NCBI GenBank assembly: GCA_903813345.2 | Contig: CAIIXF020000006.1 | Coordinates: 6,992,989-7,056,988, forward strand | Direction: 5' to 3' | DNA from: Owenia fusiformis | Taxonomy: Eukaryota; Annelida; Polychaeta; Sabellida; Oweniidae | Length of the DNA stretch: 64,000 nt | Shown here: one piece after another, positions 1-9,582 of the stretch | Layout of the letters: each line of letters opens with the position of its first letter | How positions within the stretch are numbered: the stretch's first letter is position 1 | Translations under genes and position numbers: made by a program | The notes under the pieces: model-generated | Told to the model about the DNA's origin: nothing | What the model saw: the letters and a program-made list of their open reading frames with translations, nothing else | Databases searched by the model: none

Positions 1-1
1 C

Positions 2-606
2 ATATTGATTAAGAATGATTGTCATCCATATCATACTATAATAATACGACTGCCTTGGATGTTCTAGAGTCCATTCTTAGATTGATAACGTTTAAGATCT
101 GAATCAACCATGCATCCATGCTCACTGAACTTTGCTGATAATTTATTTTTATATCAACTAATCGAGACTAAGGTAATACACAGCTGATTTTTATGTGTCT
201 ACATGATAGTGATGGATTTTGTTTTTCTCGTGTTTTTCAGTTTGGGGATACAAATATGAGTAGAATAGCGGAACAAACAAACTAAAAGGACAATGAATTT
301 GCTTGTGCAATATGATCAATATATTTTAAAATCTAAATATTCTCTTATGTTATACAAGAGTAGTGGTTGATAGCGTTCACGTTATAATGGTATAAAAGTG
401 GTATAAGTGGTATAAAAGTAAGAAACATTCGGATACCCTGTCATTCAGCATGGAGCAGTGTCTCCTTGTTAAGGCGCACTTTGTCAAGAAAGGGCAAATG
501 CGCTACCACTTGATGAAATGTAAGAGACAACACCCACGCCGTTGGGAGATCGTACACTGCTTCTACAATCATAGCCATGCTATGATGCCAGAAGAGCTGA
601 TAGAGG
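2..606 (+). repeat. Tandem segmental duplication, copy 1
   Basis: Bases 2-606 match 1394-1998 at a constant offset of 1392 with about nine substitutions by eye (about 98.5% identity). The match contains the upstream region, the TATA boxes and all of coding exon 1. It breaks at the exon 1/intron 1 junction: copy 1 continues with the GTAAGT donor and copy 2 with unrelated sequence. The left end may extend beyond the window. Confidence 0.95.
343..449 (+). promoter_or_regulatory. Twin-TATA core promoter of the GTSF1-like gene
   Basis: Two TATAAAAG boxes lie at 391 and 411, 20 bp apart. A TCATTC initiator-like site around 441-446 sits about 31 bp after the second box, and the ATG follows at 450. 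This is classic TATA-Inr spacing and implies a very short 5' UTR. The same arrangement is preserved in the duplicate (boxes at 1783 and 1803, ATG at 1842). An AG acceptor-like site at 239-240 after a pyrimidine-rich run is an alternative sign of an upstream exon. Confidence 0.5.
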
Positions 607-1280
607 TAAGTTAATTAATCATAAGATTGGTGACTTAGCTCCATTGCAGCTAAGTGTGATTATTGAATTTAACTACCCTGACACGAGTTCATATATTACA
701 TACTACTTTTGATTGATCTTAGCATTGGTTTAATTGTTTTTCATTCAATATCATTGGCATGATGGAAATACTCAAGTCATGATAATATCTTTGTTATGAG
801 AATATGTATTTGATGAAATTGTTTTACAAATCAAATCGCCTCCTTGAATGTGATTATATTCACAGTGCATTCAGTGGTGAATCAATGCATTAATGCCGTT
901 TCATTATTATTCTATTTAGCACGAGAAGCATTGTAAGGATGCGGTGCCAGATATGGATGAGGCCCAAACAAAAACTCATCTATATAATAGACACAAAAGG
1001 TAAGCTTTTAAGAACAGTAAATAAACTAATGATCTAGAAACTGAGCATAAAGATAGTTGATTAATGAAGTTCATTAAAGGTCTCAAAAGAGCTCTAAGCT
1101 TAACACTCTCCATAATATGTATGCGTTATTTATAGTTTATTATATAAAAGTTTTCTTTTAAAATGCATTCAACTTTAAAATATGCTTAACCATGTTTATT
1201 ACACGATACCTTTTGCTTGATTACATATATCACTGTTATTACAAGCTCAATTTAGTGAAAGAGGTCGGAATAGGGATTAG
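450..1280 (+). CDS. GTSF1-like protein with two CHHC zinc fingers (exons 450-605, 920-999, probably 1256-1280)
   Basis: Exon 1 starts at ATG 450 and ends at a GTAAGT donor (606). Exon 2 begins after TTTAG (919) and ends at AG|GTAAGC (999). The joined frame carries two U11-48K-type CHHC fingers with exact spacing: C4-x5-H10-x9-H20-x3-C24 and C37-x5-H43-x9-H53-x3-C57. The second finger is completed only by splicing. Tandem CHHC fingers are the hallmark of GTSF1/Asterix proteins, which bind RNA and assist Piwi-Argonaute silencing; that role is inferred from the family. The HLMKCKRQHP stretch matches the family's HL-KC-x2-xHP pattern. The third exon (AG acceptor at 1255, a short tail, then TAG) is a guess. 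With it the protein is about 87 residues, much shorter than typical GTSF1 (around 165), and it lacks the acidic Piwi-binding tail, so later exons may be missed or the protein may be a minimal paralogue. Confidence 0.72.
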
Positions 1281-1393
1281 TGAGGATAGTGATATGATAG
1301 GATGCGCTAGGATGGAGAGGGGGACAGCTGCATGTCAAACAGAGTTAATGAGTAAGTAGCACTTTAATTTTCATAAGTGATGCTTAATTAATA

Positions 1394-1998
1394 ATATTGA
1401 TTAAGAATGATTGTCATCCATATCATACTATAGTAATACGACTGCCTTGGATGTTCTAGAGTCCATTCTTAGATTGATAACGTTTAAGATCTGAATCAAC
1501 CATGCATCCATGCTCACTGAACTTTGATGATAATTTATTTTTATATCAACTAATCGAGACTAAGGTAATACACAGCTGATTTTTATGTGTCTACATGATA
1601 GTGATGGATTTTGTTTTTCTCGTGTTTTTCAGTTTGGGGATACAAATATGAGTAGAATAGCGGAACAAACAAACTAAAAGGACAACGAGTTTGCTTGTAC
1701 AATATGATCAATATATTTTAAAATCTAAATATTCTCTTATGTTATACAAGAGTAGTGGTTGATAACGTTCACGTTATAATGGTATAAAAGTGGTATAAGT
1801 GGTATAAAAGTAAGAAACATTCGGATACCCTGTCATTCAGCATGGAGCAGTGTCTCCTCGTTAAGGCGCACTTTGTCAAGAAAGGGCAAATGAGCTACCA
1901 CTTGATGAAATGTAAGAGACAACACCCACGCCGTTGGGAGATCGTACATTGCTTCTACAATCATAGCCATGCTATGATGCCAGAAGAGCTGATAGAGC
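1394..1998 (+). repeat. Tandem segmental duplication, copy 2
   Basis: This is the partner of 2-606, with the same promoter and exon 1. It stops at GATAGAG, exactly where copy 1 has its splice donor. Confidence 0.95.
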
Positions 1999-2051
1999 CT
2001 TTCTCTTCAAAGTTTGATAACCATCCACCTCTTGCCCGAGAGATTCTGTGA
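1842..2051 (+). pseudogene. Truncated duplicate of GTSF1-like exon 1
   Basis: The first 52 codons duplicate exon 1 of the upstream gene with one amino-acid change (Arg18 to Ser). The splice donor is lost at the duplication breakpoint. The frame reads on for 17 unrelated codons to TGA at 2049-2051. Finger 1 is complete (C4, H10, H20, C24). Finger 2 keeps C37 and H43 but lacks the distal His and Cys. The TATA boxes are intact, so it could be transcribed, but a functional second finger is impossible without splicing to another exon. Confidence 0.8.
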
Positions 2052-2270
2052 ACTTGTTATATGGAAGCGTTATCACTTTGAATGCTTCAACGATATTTGC
2101 TTGATTGACTTTAGCTAATTGTACAAGCGTGGTATCTTCATTTTTAACTAGAGATAACACACAGGCTCGTGATGCGATGATATGCTTGGTGAAATCTTCG
2201 GACTTCATCAAATCGCTGACAGTTCCCTGTGAATTTTTCAGCGCTCTCCACAGTTGATCAGATAGCCATC
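1999..2270 (-). CDS. Unrecognised coding-like fragment on the minus strand, cut by the duplication breakpoint
   Basis: A minus-strand frame is open for roughly 90 codons from about 2270 down to the breakpoint. It has ordinary protein-like composition (for example LWRALKNSQG, then KHIIASRACVLSLVKNED). No ATG opens it convincingly and a stop lies just upstream, so it is an internal exon or a transposon remnant. I cannot assign a family. It abuts the GTSF1 duplicate at 1998, so it was probably brought next to it by the duplication. Confidence 0.3.
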
Positions 2271-2540
2271 ATCAGATGACATGATGTCATCATCAGATGG
2301 GTAAATTCGTCATCTTTAAATGTAGTAAAACGATATCGATTCTAGCTTGTATATTGGCTGCTGGCTCAAGTGTTGCTCCAAATTGTTCCAGATTGCTCCT
2401 CAGAATGCCCTGAATGCTCCGGAATTCCTCGGAATGCCCCAGGCCGATTGCGACCGATAATACCACAGTACACAACAAAAACCACTCAACCCCCTCCCAC
2501 AATTCGAAATAGATTATAACAATTGCTGCCCCTCCCGCAG

Positions 2541-2958
2541 ATTCTAGAGAGAGAGATTATAACTATTGCTGTTCCAACATCTTTAGCAGCCGTTCTAGGA
2601 TCTGTTACAGGTTAGTCAATTATTAACTTACTTACTTTTATATTCCAATGGGGAAGAATTTTTCAATCAAAACATTTGTTATATGTACATGTGCGTAATA
2701 TTGCAGTGTTTTATTTGTAAATATACAAACCGTTATGTTTTGTCTTTGTTTTGTTTAGGTATTGCCATCTGGCTGTACAGGCGTTACAAAAGCACACAGG
2801 TGCACTGTGCAGCCGCGTACAATTTGGGGGCGATCATACAAGAGGCTGAAACAATGATGGCGGGTGACAGTAACCATGACGATGACGCTGATGTTGAAAT
2901 GGAAATAGACTTGTCAATACATAGCATGCTTGTCTTTCCAAATCTCACACCATGCTAA
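2541..2958 (+). CDS. C-terminal two exons of a putative single-pass membrane protein (2541-2610, 2759-2958)
   Basis: An exon after CCCGCAG (2540) ends at a GTTAGT donor (2611). The next exon follows TTTGTTTAG (2758), and a Gly codon is split across the junction (phase 1). Joined, they give a hydrophobic stretch of about 22 residues (ITIAVPTSLAAVLGS, then GIAIWLY) followed at once by basic RRYK, as expected for a transmembrane helix with a cytoplasmic stop-transfer. The tail of about 60 residues includes an acidic run (DSNHDDDADVEMEID) and ends at TAA 2956-2958. I do not recognise the family. Upstream exons were not found, so this may be a fragment of a gene or of a mobile element. Confidence 0.35.
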
Positions 2959-3224
2959 GGATCATACCCTCTGTTCCATATCTTCTTGCTACATACTGTT
3001 GGAACACAGTCACCGGACTTCCATTTTACGTTCAATCAAACTATCATATATAATACCATAATTAATTAACTGATATATATTCACATTTACTTCTTTGGGA
3101 TTTATAACAATCATAAGTATAATCGAAAAATATAATACAACTTGGAAACACATCGAAAGGATATTCCTGTTGGATCCAGACACAAAAGAGCGTAAGCATA
3201 TCACTTTATAATAGCAACATGGAA

Positions 3225-3801
3225 CCTGTAAAAACTCTCATCTTTGGCCAGTCATTTATATGCACAGAAGCACTGCTACAACCTTGAAGGAACCAGGGGC
3301 GGTGTCATTTTAAATGAATCTTCAAGAAACAAAGAAAAAAATGCTACTCCCAAAACTGAACAAAATTCGAAGACACTTTAAACAGACATTATCTACTTAC
3401 AAATGGGAGAAAATGATATTGACTCCGGAGCTGATCCCAAAAAGTTGCTAACAGCATCATTGCAATTGCAAATAATCTGGCCGAGTTAGATTTTGTAAAA
3501 TGTGTATGTATTGAAATGTTGATTAACAGAGTCAGACTGAAATCAAAATCCTACAACGATGATGTGCAAAAAACAAATCATTATCTTTGGCACCTTATGG
3601 GTCCACCTGCAAAAAGGTGTTCATTTCATTTAGCACGAAAAAATATAATGGTTTCAACAATGCGGGACTCAACTTACAGAATCTCAAGGACAAAAATCTG
3701 ACAATTTTCAATGGAATACATCTAAATGATGCTGGGAATAACTTATTCAGCAGAAACATAAAAAGATCTTTGATATTGGAAAGAGACTTAGATGTGATGT
3801 A
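3225..3801 (+). pseudogene. Frameshifted SGNH/GDSL-type hydrolase remnant (Ngaro/DIRS- or CR1-type ORF)
   Basis: Blocks of an SGNH esterase fold appear in order but in different frames. Block I is FGQSF near 3243-3257 (nucleophile Ser). A Q-MGENDI segment lies near 3402-3421 (the G-x-N-D block). A helix-rich part (about 3450-3590) ends in YNDDV...N.YL, and the C-terminal block NGIHLND lies near 3711-3730. At least two frameshifts are needed, one in the A-run near 3438-3445 and one near 3590-3610, plus earlier breaks. The usual catalytic Asp of D-x-x-H is Asn here. SGNH hydrolases are encoded by ORF3 of Ngaro retroelements and by ORF1 of some CR1 LINEs. This copy is non-functional. Confidence 0.6.
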
Positions 3802-3804
3802 GTG

Positions 3805-4590
3805 CTTCTGCTGCCATTATTCAAAACAAATTGTGTTCCTTCTATTTACATAACCAGAAGTTATTTTACAGCATACTTATAGTGGTTACATAATTCTCTA
3901 TTAAAGCATTATTAAGTCAAAGTTGTTACAGCTAAATATTGCCATTTGTAACCTCGCTGTCACATTGCGTATTTATGTAAATATGAGGTTGCGTCAGCTA
4001 TAAGTTGCATGTGTATATTTTAGACACTTTTGAATTTCCTTTAGCGTCATATTGGTGGGGAGTGAAATGTTACTATGTGAAATGGAAATTGTTAAACATC
4101 TCTTTAATTTGCATAGGGAGTGAGTAGGGAGTTAAACCTATTCTGTGAGAAGCTGCAAATTGTTAGGTCTGAGTAGCATTGTTGTCTAAACTCTATGTAG
4201 TGGGAGCTAAGCTTCTACATTTGAGGAGTATGTCTACGATATTTAGACTTTAAAAGTTTTTCAGTGTGTTCTGTTGTAAGTTCTGTGTAGCATAGTTGTC
4301 TAAACTCTATGTAGTAAGGAGTTAAACTTCTACATTTGAGGAGTATGCCTACGATATTTAGACCTTCATTCTGTGTCTGTTTATTCATGCATTCTTTAAA
4401 GTATGATGTAGATGAGCTAAAACCACTACTAATACTTGTACACCTTCAAAACAGCCAGTTGTTATGGGTCTGTAATTACGTTTGCTAGAATTTTTGAGGA
4501 CACTTACAACCACAGTAGCCCACGCAGTACATCTACCTTACCAAAATATGACAAAACTGTTGCGGCATATTTATTTTATTCCAGACAACT
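3805..4590. other. Non-coding spacer between the two retroelement remnants
   Basis: Apart from the direct repeat pair, I see AT-rich sequence with no open frame. It may include the terminal repeats of the element(s). Confidence 0.4.
4172..4364 (+). repeat. Direct repeat pair, period about 114 bp
   Basis: Two copies (4172-4249 and 4286-4364) share GTAGCAT.GTTGTCTAAAC, TCTATGTAGT and the TTCTACATTTGAGGAGTATG and CTACGATATTTAGAC blocks, about 90% identical. They lie between the SGNH remnant and the gag-like remnant, where terminal or internal repeats of a tyrosine-recombinase retroelement would be expected. Confidence 0.7.
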
Positions 4591-5237
4591 ATGCCACGTA
4601 CGACTAGAAAATCAAGCACAAAAAACAACAATGATAATGCCACCGTCGTAACAGGACAAATTACAAAGCGGAAACAAGCCAATGAGCCTCTCCCCGCTAA
4701 CAAAAAGGCAAGGCTGTCGAATGAAGATAAAGAAGACATAGCAAAAATGGTCCTTGACATGCTGCGATCCAAGTCAGATCCTTATTCGAATTCTCCCAAC
4801 ACAAGCGATACGACCCAGGGGTCTGTCAACTTCACTGACGTCCTGGACAATTTCCTCACGTCAACGGATGTGGGTGAGTATCAAATGTCACCACCACATG
4901 CTATATCATTAAATGGTTCTGGTATTCCCCTAGCAACAAAAATCGACGAGAAATCAAAAAAGCTGATAATTTTCGATAACTATGTTGACCTTAACCAGAT
5001 TCTCACAGCCACTCAGGAGTTGCGTCCAAAACTTTTAAACCCCCTTAGCCAGGCAATAAGCGACATTGTCAATCCACCCAAAATGAAAAAATCTTCTCAT
5101 TAACATTAATCAATGGACCACAGCTTTTCATATCTACGTATCTATACACCCAACATCATCCAAATCAAACTGCAAAAATTCTAAAATATGGTGAAGACAT
5201 AAGGAACATGGGTTCTTATGGACTTAAAGGAGATTGA
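4591..5237 (+). pseudogene. Frameshifted gag-like/ORF1 remnant of a tyrosine-recombinase-type element
   Basis: An open frame from ATG 4591 to TAA 5103 has a basic, low-complexity N-terminus, then a segment LATKIDEKSKKLI followed by YVDLNQIL. Reading continues only after a shift near 5085: the next frame carries WTTAFHIYVSIY and ILKYGEDIR before a TGA at 5235-5237 where this domain normally has Trp. This paired pattern (xxYVDLxxLL, then W-x-AF-x-IY-x-IY ... LLKY-x-x-IR) is one I associate with proteins of DIRS/Ngaro or Crypton-like elements in invertebrate genomes. It comes from recall, not a search. One frameshift and one nonsense change make this copy dead. Confidence 0.5.
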
Positions 5238-5239
5238 AA

Positions 5240-6130
5240 CATGTCTTTATTACATCAACATCAGCAGGAATGATGATGCTTGTGCATCAATTGATGTATT
5301 TTTGTTATTTATGATTATATGACTTTCAAACTAAATCTTGTAAAGGGACCATGTTGCTTCATTATGTGAGGATGATTCCTGATATTGTTTAATATAGGTT
5401 CTTATATTCCCAGTGACTATTATTAAACATACACATCTGATCCCATATGTGTTCTTTGAATGGGAAAACCTGTCATTAAGCTATCAGACCACCACAAACA
5501 AAAAAACAAAACAAAAAACTATTTCATTTTTTGTGGAATTGATTTAAAATCATTCCAAGATGGATCCCATAAAAAGTGCATGTTAGATGTTAAATCAAAC
5601 TGATGCGTTATTTAACAATCTCAAGTATCTGTTCCAATAAATGATTTTGACACATTAAATATTTTTCATCAATATGTACAGTCAAGTTTACACACCAAAT
5701 AAGGTATGTTCTATTACATGTATTAAGGTTTTAAATTGCGTTCTTTGGTGGAAAGCTATCGAAACAGACACCACAAAAAAGGTAATTTCAAGGGTATAGA
5801 CAAAATATATGACTCAATTATGTATTAAGGCTGTTCAGAAAGGGCTATGCTTTAAGTTGTACTTTGTGGAGATGTAAGACTTCATAGTGTTATGACTTGG
5901 ATTCACACTTCCTTAATTATTAACTTCTTCTGACCCGTCAATCAAACCTTTAAAATCTTCAAGAGACCAAGACCTATCAATCAAACCTTTTAAGTATTTT
6001 TAAAGGAATTTACCATTTTCACTCATATAACGGGGAGTCATAGTTGAGTTTACTCAAAATGCATGTCTTGAATCAAGGCAAGAAGTTGAAGGTATTTTAT
6101 GAGCATGATATCATTTTGAGAAACCACAAG
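5240..6130. other. AT-rich non-coding stretch
   Basis: No gene was seen. The short direct repeat TCAATCAAACCTTT occurs twice (about 5939 and 5976). Confidence 0.5.
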
Positions 6131-6135
6131 GATGA

Positions 6136-6285
6136 GCAGAACAAGCAAAGTTGTACAGGGATCCTAAAGTTCAAATAAAATGTGGAGCATTTTACATGGT
6201 TGATTCCTCTGCAGACAAATGCATAAAACTAGAAAGTTCATCGAATTATGAAGTGGAGACATTGACAGCATATGCTGAATGTGAG
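6136..6285 (+). other. Possible orphan exon, Cys-containing
   Basis: A frame open for about 50 codons ends at TGTGAG|GTTAGT. It contains KCGAFYMVDSSADKCIKLES and a further Cys near its end, and could begin after an AG at 6134-6135. The composition suggests an extracellular Cys-rich repeat, but I cannot name a family and the left border is uncertain. Confidence 0.25.
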
Positions 6286-6595
6286 GTTAGTATAAAATAG
6301 ATAAATACATACATAGAAGCAATCAAAGTATCAATTGTGAAAATGCTGTGATTAAATGCCCATATGAGCATTTTCTAAAGGCACTGAATTTTCTGGTTTC
6401 AAAAATAAATGTTCTTGTTCCCTTAGTTAGAACTTGAATATATTTAGCTTTGAATGATTATTCTTGACGACGGGCAGCCTAGAGATCAGATCTGTATTAA
6501 AAACATGTTACACCCTTTGGCTTAATCTAAAATAAAGATTTTAACTTATTTAATTCAATTTCTGAGTTAAGTGTTTTGAATTCTGGGTTAAGCGG

Positions 6596-6735
6596 AGAAG
6601 ATTGTATACCACAGAAAGGGTGATACAACAATAGTAGAAATTGTGGGTGGTAATTCAATTCAGCAAGATAATCAGATGACTAGTGTTTCATCAATTTCGC
6701 CTGAAAACAATGTCAACAGTCTGGGATTGAATTAA
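6596..6735 (+). other. Possible orphan exon or decayed coding segment
   Basis: A frame of about 43 codons between two stops reads KIVYHRKGDTTIVEIVGG and then a Ser/Asn-rich stretch to TAA near 6733. Just beyond, in another frame, a hydrophobic segment (ATG at 6742; VLISVAVGFGILFLIIACLV) looks like a transmembrane helix ending in TAG near 6823. The two could be parts of one decayed membrane receptor, or chance. Confidence 0.2.
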
Positions 6736-7544
6736 GAGCATGGTTCTTATATCTGTTGCTGTAGGATTTGGGATACTTTTTCTCATCATAGCCTGCCTTG
6801 TCATATGTAGAATTTCACAATAGTTATCGAAATCATAAATAGAAATATCAGTATATCATATTTGCTTTTGATCTGTTTATCAGGTTCTTAGAATTACAGT
6901 AGCATTGAGAAATATTTCACCACAGTACATAATTAACATGCGAGAAAAAAATCCTAGAATATGTTATTTATGAATTTTCAGGAGGGGTTTGGTAGGAAGA
7001 GGTGTTCGTTGGAGGTGGCGATACCAAAATGGTCAAATCACCTTCTCCAATCCATTCTATTTCAAGCCCCAGCACCTCCACCAACAGTGAAATGTCTGAC
7101 ATCAACTGAGAAACAATAAGACTTCCACACCAATGCAGTGTATGTGACAAAAATTGTACCTCCAGAATTAGATTCATCAGAGTGCACGCACAGTGTGTTG
7201 AGTATGAGTCAGAACTTAAACATCAATGATTATGTTATCCAACCAAGAAATTATCTGTCCAGTTCTTGATTTTTGGTTTACTAAGAATCATATGATAAAT
7301 AAAGATGTTAGATGTTTCCAAAAATGTGACCAATGGGGTTGATAGAATAAGACTACTAAAAGCCATACCAATTCAAGAGATCAAATAATTAATAGGACCA
7401 AAGCACTTAAAAAAACTAAAAACAATTGCAGACATGTCATACTGCTGACATGATTTACAAAGACATTCCTTTAGAAGAGGGTGGGGTGTCATTATATGCA
7501 GCACATTCAAGGGAAGTCACTCATCAATTCAAAGAGTTAATATC

Positions 7545-8545
7545 CTCAGAAATAGCCTTTGTTGGTCTGAGGTGAAAATGATTGACATTTATAACCTTTC
7601 TTGGTCTGGGGTAAAATGCTCGACATATATAGCCTCTGTTGGCCTGATGTAAAAATGCTTGACATTTGTGGCCTTTGTTGGTCTGGGGTGAAAATGATTC
7701 ACATTTAGTCTCTGTTGGCCTGAGGTAAAAATGCTCGACATTTGTAGCATTTGTTGGTCTGAGGTGAAAATGCTTGATATTTATAGCCTATATTGGTTTG
7801 GAGTAAAATGGTCAACATATATAGCCTCTGTTTGCCTTAGAGGTAAAAATGCTTGACATTTGTAGCCTTTGTTAATCTGAGGTGAAAATGCTTGATATTT
7901 ATAGCCTTTATTGGTTTGGAGTGAAATGGTCAACAGCCTCTGTTGGCCTGATGTAAAAATGCCTGACATTTATAGCCTTTGTTGGTCTGAGGTGAAAATG
8001 ATTAATATTTATAGCCTTTCTTGGTCCGGGGTAAAATGGTCAACATCTCTAGCCTCTGTTTGCCTGAGGTAAAAATGCTTGACATTTGTAGCCTTTGTTG
8101 TTCTGAGGAGAAAATGCTTGATATTTATAGACTTTTTTGGTTTGGGGTAAAATGGTCGACATATATAGCCTCTGTTGGCCTGATGTAAAAATGCTTGACA
8201 TTTGTGGCCTTTGTTGGTCTGGGGTGAAAATGATTCACATTTACAGTCTCTGTTGGCCTGAGGTAAAAATGCTCGACATTTGTAGCATTTGTTGGTCTGA
8301 GGTGAAAATGCTTGATATTTATAGCCTATATTGGTTTCGAGTAAAATGGTCAACATATATAGCCTCTGTTTGCCTTAGAGGTAAAAATGCTTGACATTTG
8401 TAGCCTTTGCTGTTCTGAGGAGAAAATGCTTGATATTTATAGACTTTTTTGGTTTGGGGTAAAATGGTCAACAGACTCTGTTTGACAGAGGTAATTTGCT
8501 TGACATTTGTAGCTGTTGTTCGTCTGAGGAAAAAATGCTTGATAT
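7545..8545. repeat. 39-bp minisatellite with higher-order duplication
   Basis: About 25 degenerate copies of a 38-40-bp unit close to GCCTTTGTTGGTCTGAGGTG plus AAAATGCTTGACATTTATA. A block at about 7630-7870 recurs at about 8166-8410 (offset near 536 bp), so several units were amplified together. Open frames on both strands here are by-products of the repeat. Confidence 0.9.
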
Positions 8546-8549
8546 TTAT

Positions 8550-9245
8550 ATAACATATGGAAATTTCTTCAAAAATGCTGAACAAGGACAAGTATTGGTT
8601 CAGTTGAAAATTAACAATTTGTCATCACTTACCTTATTTGTAATATAGTATTTAAAAAAGTTGTATCTAGATAACATGTGTGTGTAACTAGATAAAGATT
8701 GGGAACCTGTTCTTGTCTCACTTACCTCAAATAAAGAAAATGATCTTCTGGTGAACTTGTTAAATATCTAGATAACATTACTGTTGCTAGATAAAATTTC
8801 ACTCTTCTACATAATATAGTACTTATAATGAAAGATAACATGAAGATAACACTGCAATAATGTTGAATATGATGGATCAAATTTCAAAGTGTTACTGTTA
8901 ACAAACTGAATTTCATAATCCTATTTTTGAGCAGTACTGAATTTCAGTGATTTGGCAATTTTTCTAATGTGCACCTTGTTTTTATATATTTATTGTAACA
9001 GATAATGTATAATTAAAATATCACTTCTTACATTCATGAATTGATGATTCAGAATGGTAGATAAATTTTATTATGAAATTATTTTGAAACAGTATGTTGA
9101 TAAAAACAAATGTATAAACTGTCCTAGAGTTTCTTTGTAATTCTCTTCTGATTATTCAATAAGCTTTTACCTTTTTTTCTAAATATCTGGTTCATAAAAT
9201 ATTTCTCTGGGACAATGTATACACCTGTAACATAATCTAATATTA
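8550..9245. other. AT-rich non-coding stretch left of the SELENOF exon
   Basis: No coding signal was seen. In particular I did not find the next SELENOF exon (with the CGU redox motif) on the minus strand. Short CTAGATAA motifs recur at about 8667-8690 and 8768-8795. Confidence 0.4.
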
Positions 9246-9251
9246 ACTCAC

Positions 9252-9412
9252 CAATTTTTCTGTTTCATTTTCATCCTCTTTGCAACATTTTCGACATGAT
9301 TCTGTGAGTTTCTCAAGGTTGAATTGTTTTAATTCAGTACATGTTGAGCAGGAAAGGTCTGTGGACGAGAACCCTAGGCTGGCGCATTCACTGACTGAGA
9401 GATCTTGAGCCC
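9252..9412 (-). CDS. SELENOF: Selenoprotein F (Sep15) exon: UGGT-binding Cys-rich domain
   Basis: Translated on the minus strand, this exon matches the N-terminal Cys-rich domain of the 15-kDa selenoprotein: C-A-S-LGFSS, then L-SCSTC, then QFNL, then C-R-K-CC-KE, followed by ETEKL. In vertebrates the corresponding pattern is CxxLGFSS, LCSSC, QFNL and CRGCCQE. This domain ties the ER-resident protein to UDP-glucose:glycoprotein glucosyltransferase in glycoprotein quality control. The exon ends at a perfect GTGAGT donor (9251-9246, minus strand) in phase 0 after KL, immediately before where the conserved YAGA segment should start. The acceptor is CTACAG before 9412, or alternatively GCAG before 9425; both keep the frame. 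The selenocysteine-containing thioredoxin-like part and the SECIS element are not visible in the window. Confidence 0.88.
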
Positions 9413-9582
9413 CTGTAGAATATGGCTGCAATATCAAAACTACTTGTTAACGTGGCAGCTTGCATAACTATAAATGACCACAGTATTGAAATAACAGATA
9501 GCAGTTTAACACTCACCTGGCTTTCCACATGTTATCTTATATAATACAATGGGATATGATGATAACCTAAGGACTTATCTTA

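Noticed and set aside
4533-4772. Hydrophobic minus-strand frame opposite the gag-like ORF
   Set aside because: Antisense shadow of the gag-like frame, with no splice or promoter context.
7781-8591. Minus- and plus-strand open frames with repeating QTNKGYKCQAF-like protein
   Set aside because: By-product of the 39-bp minisatellite, which is nearly a multiple of three. Both strands are open and the units are too variable.
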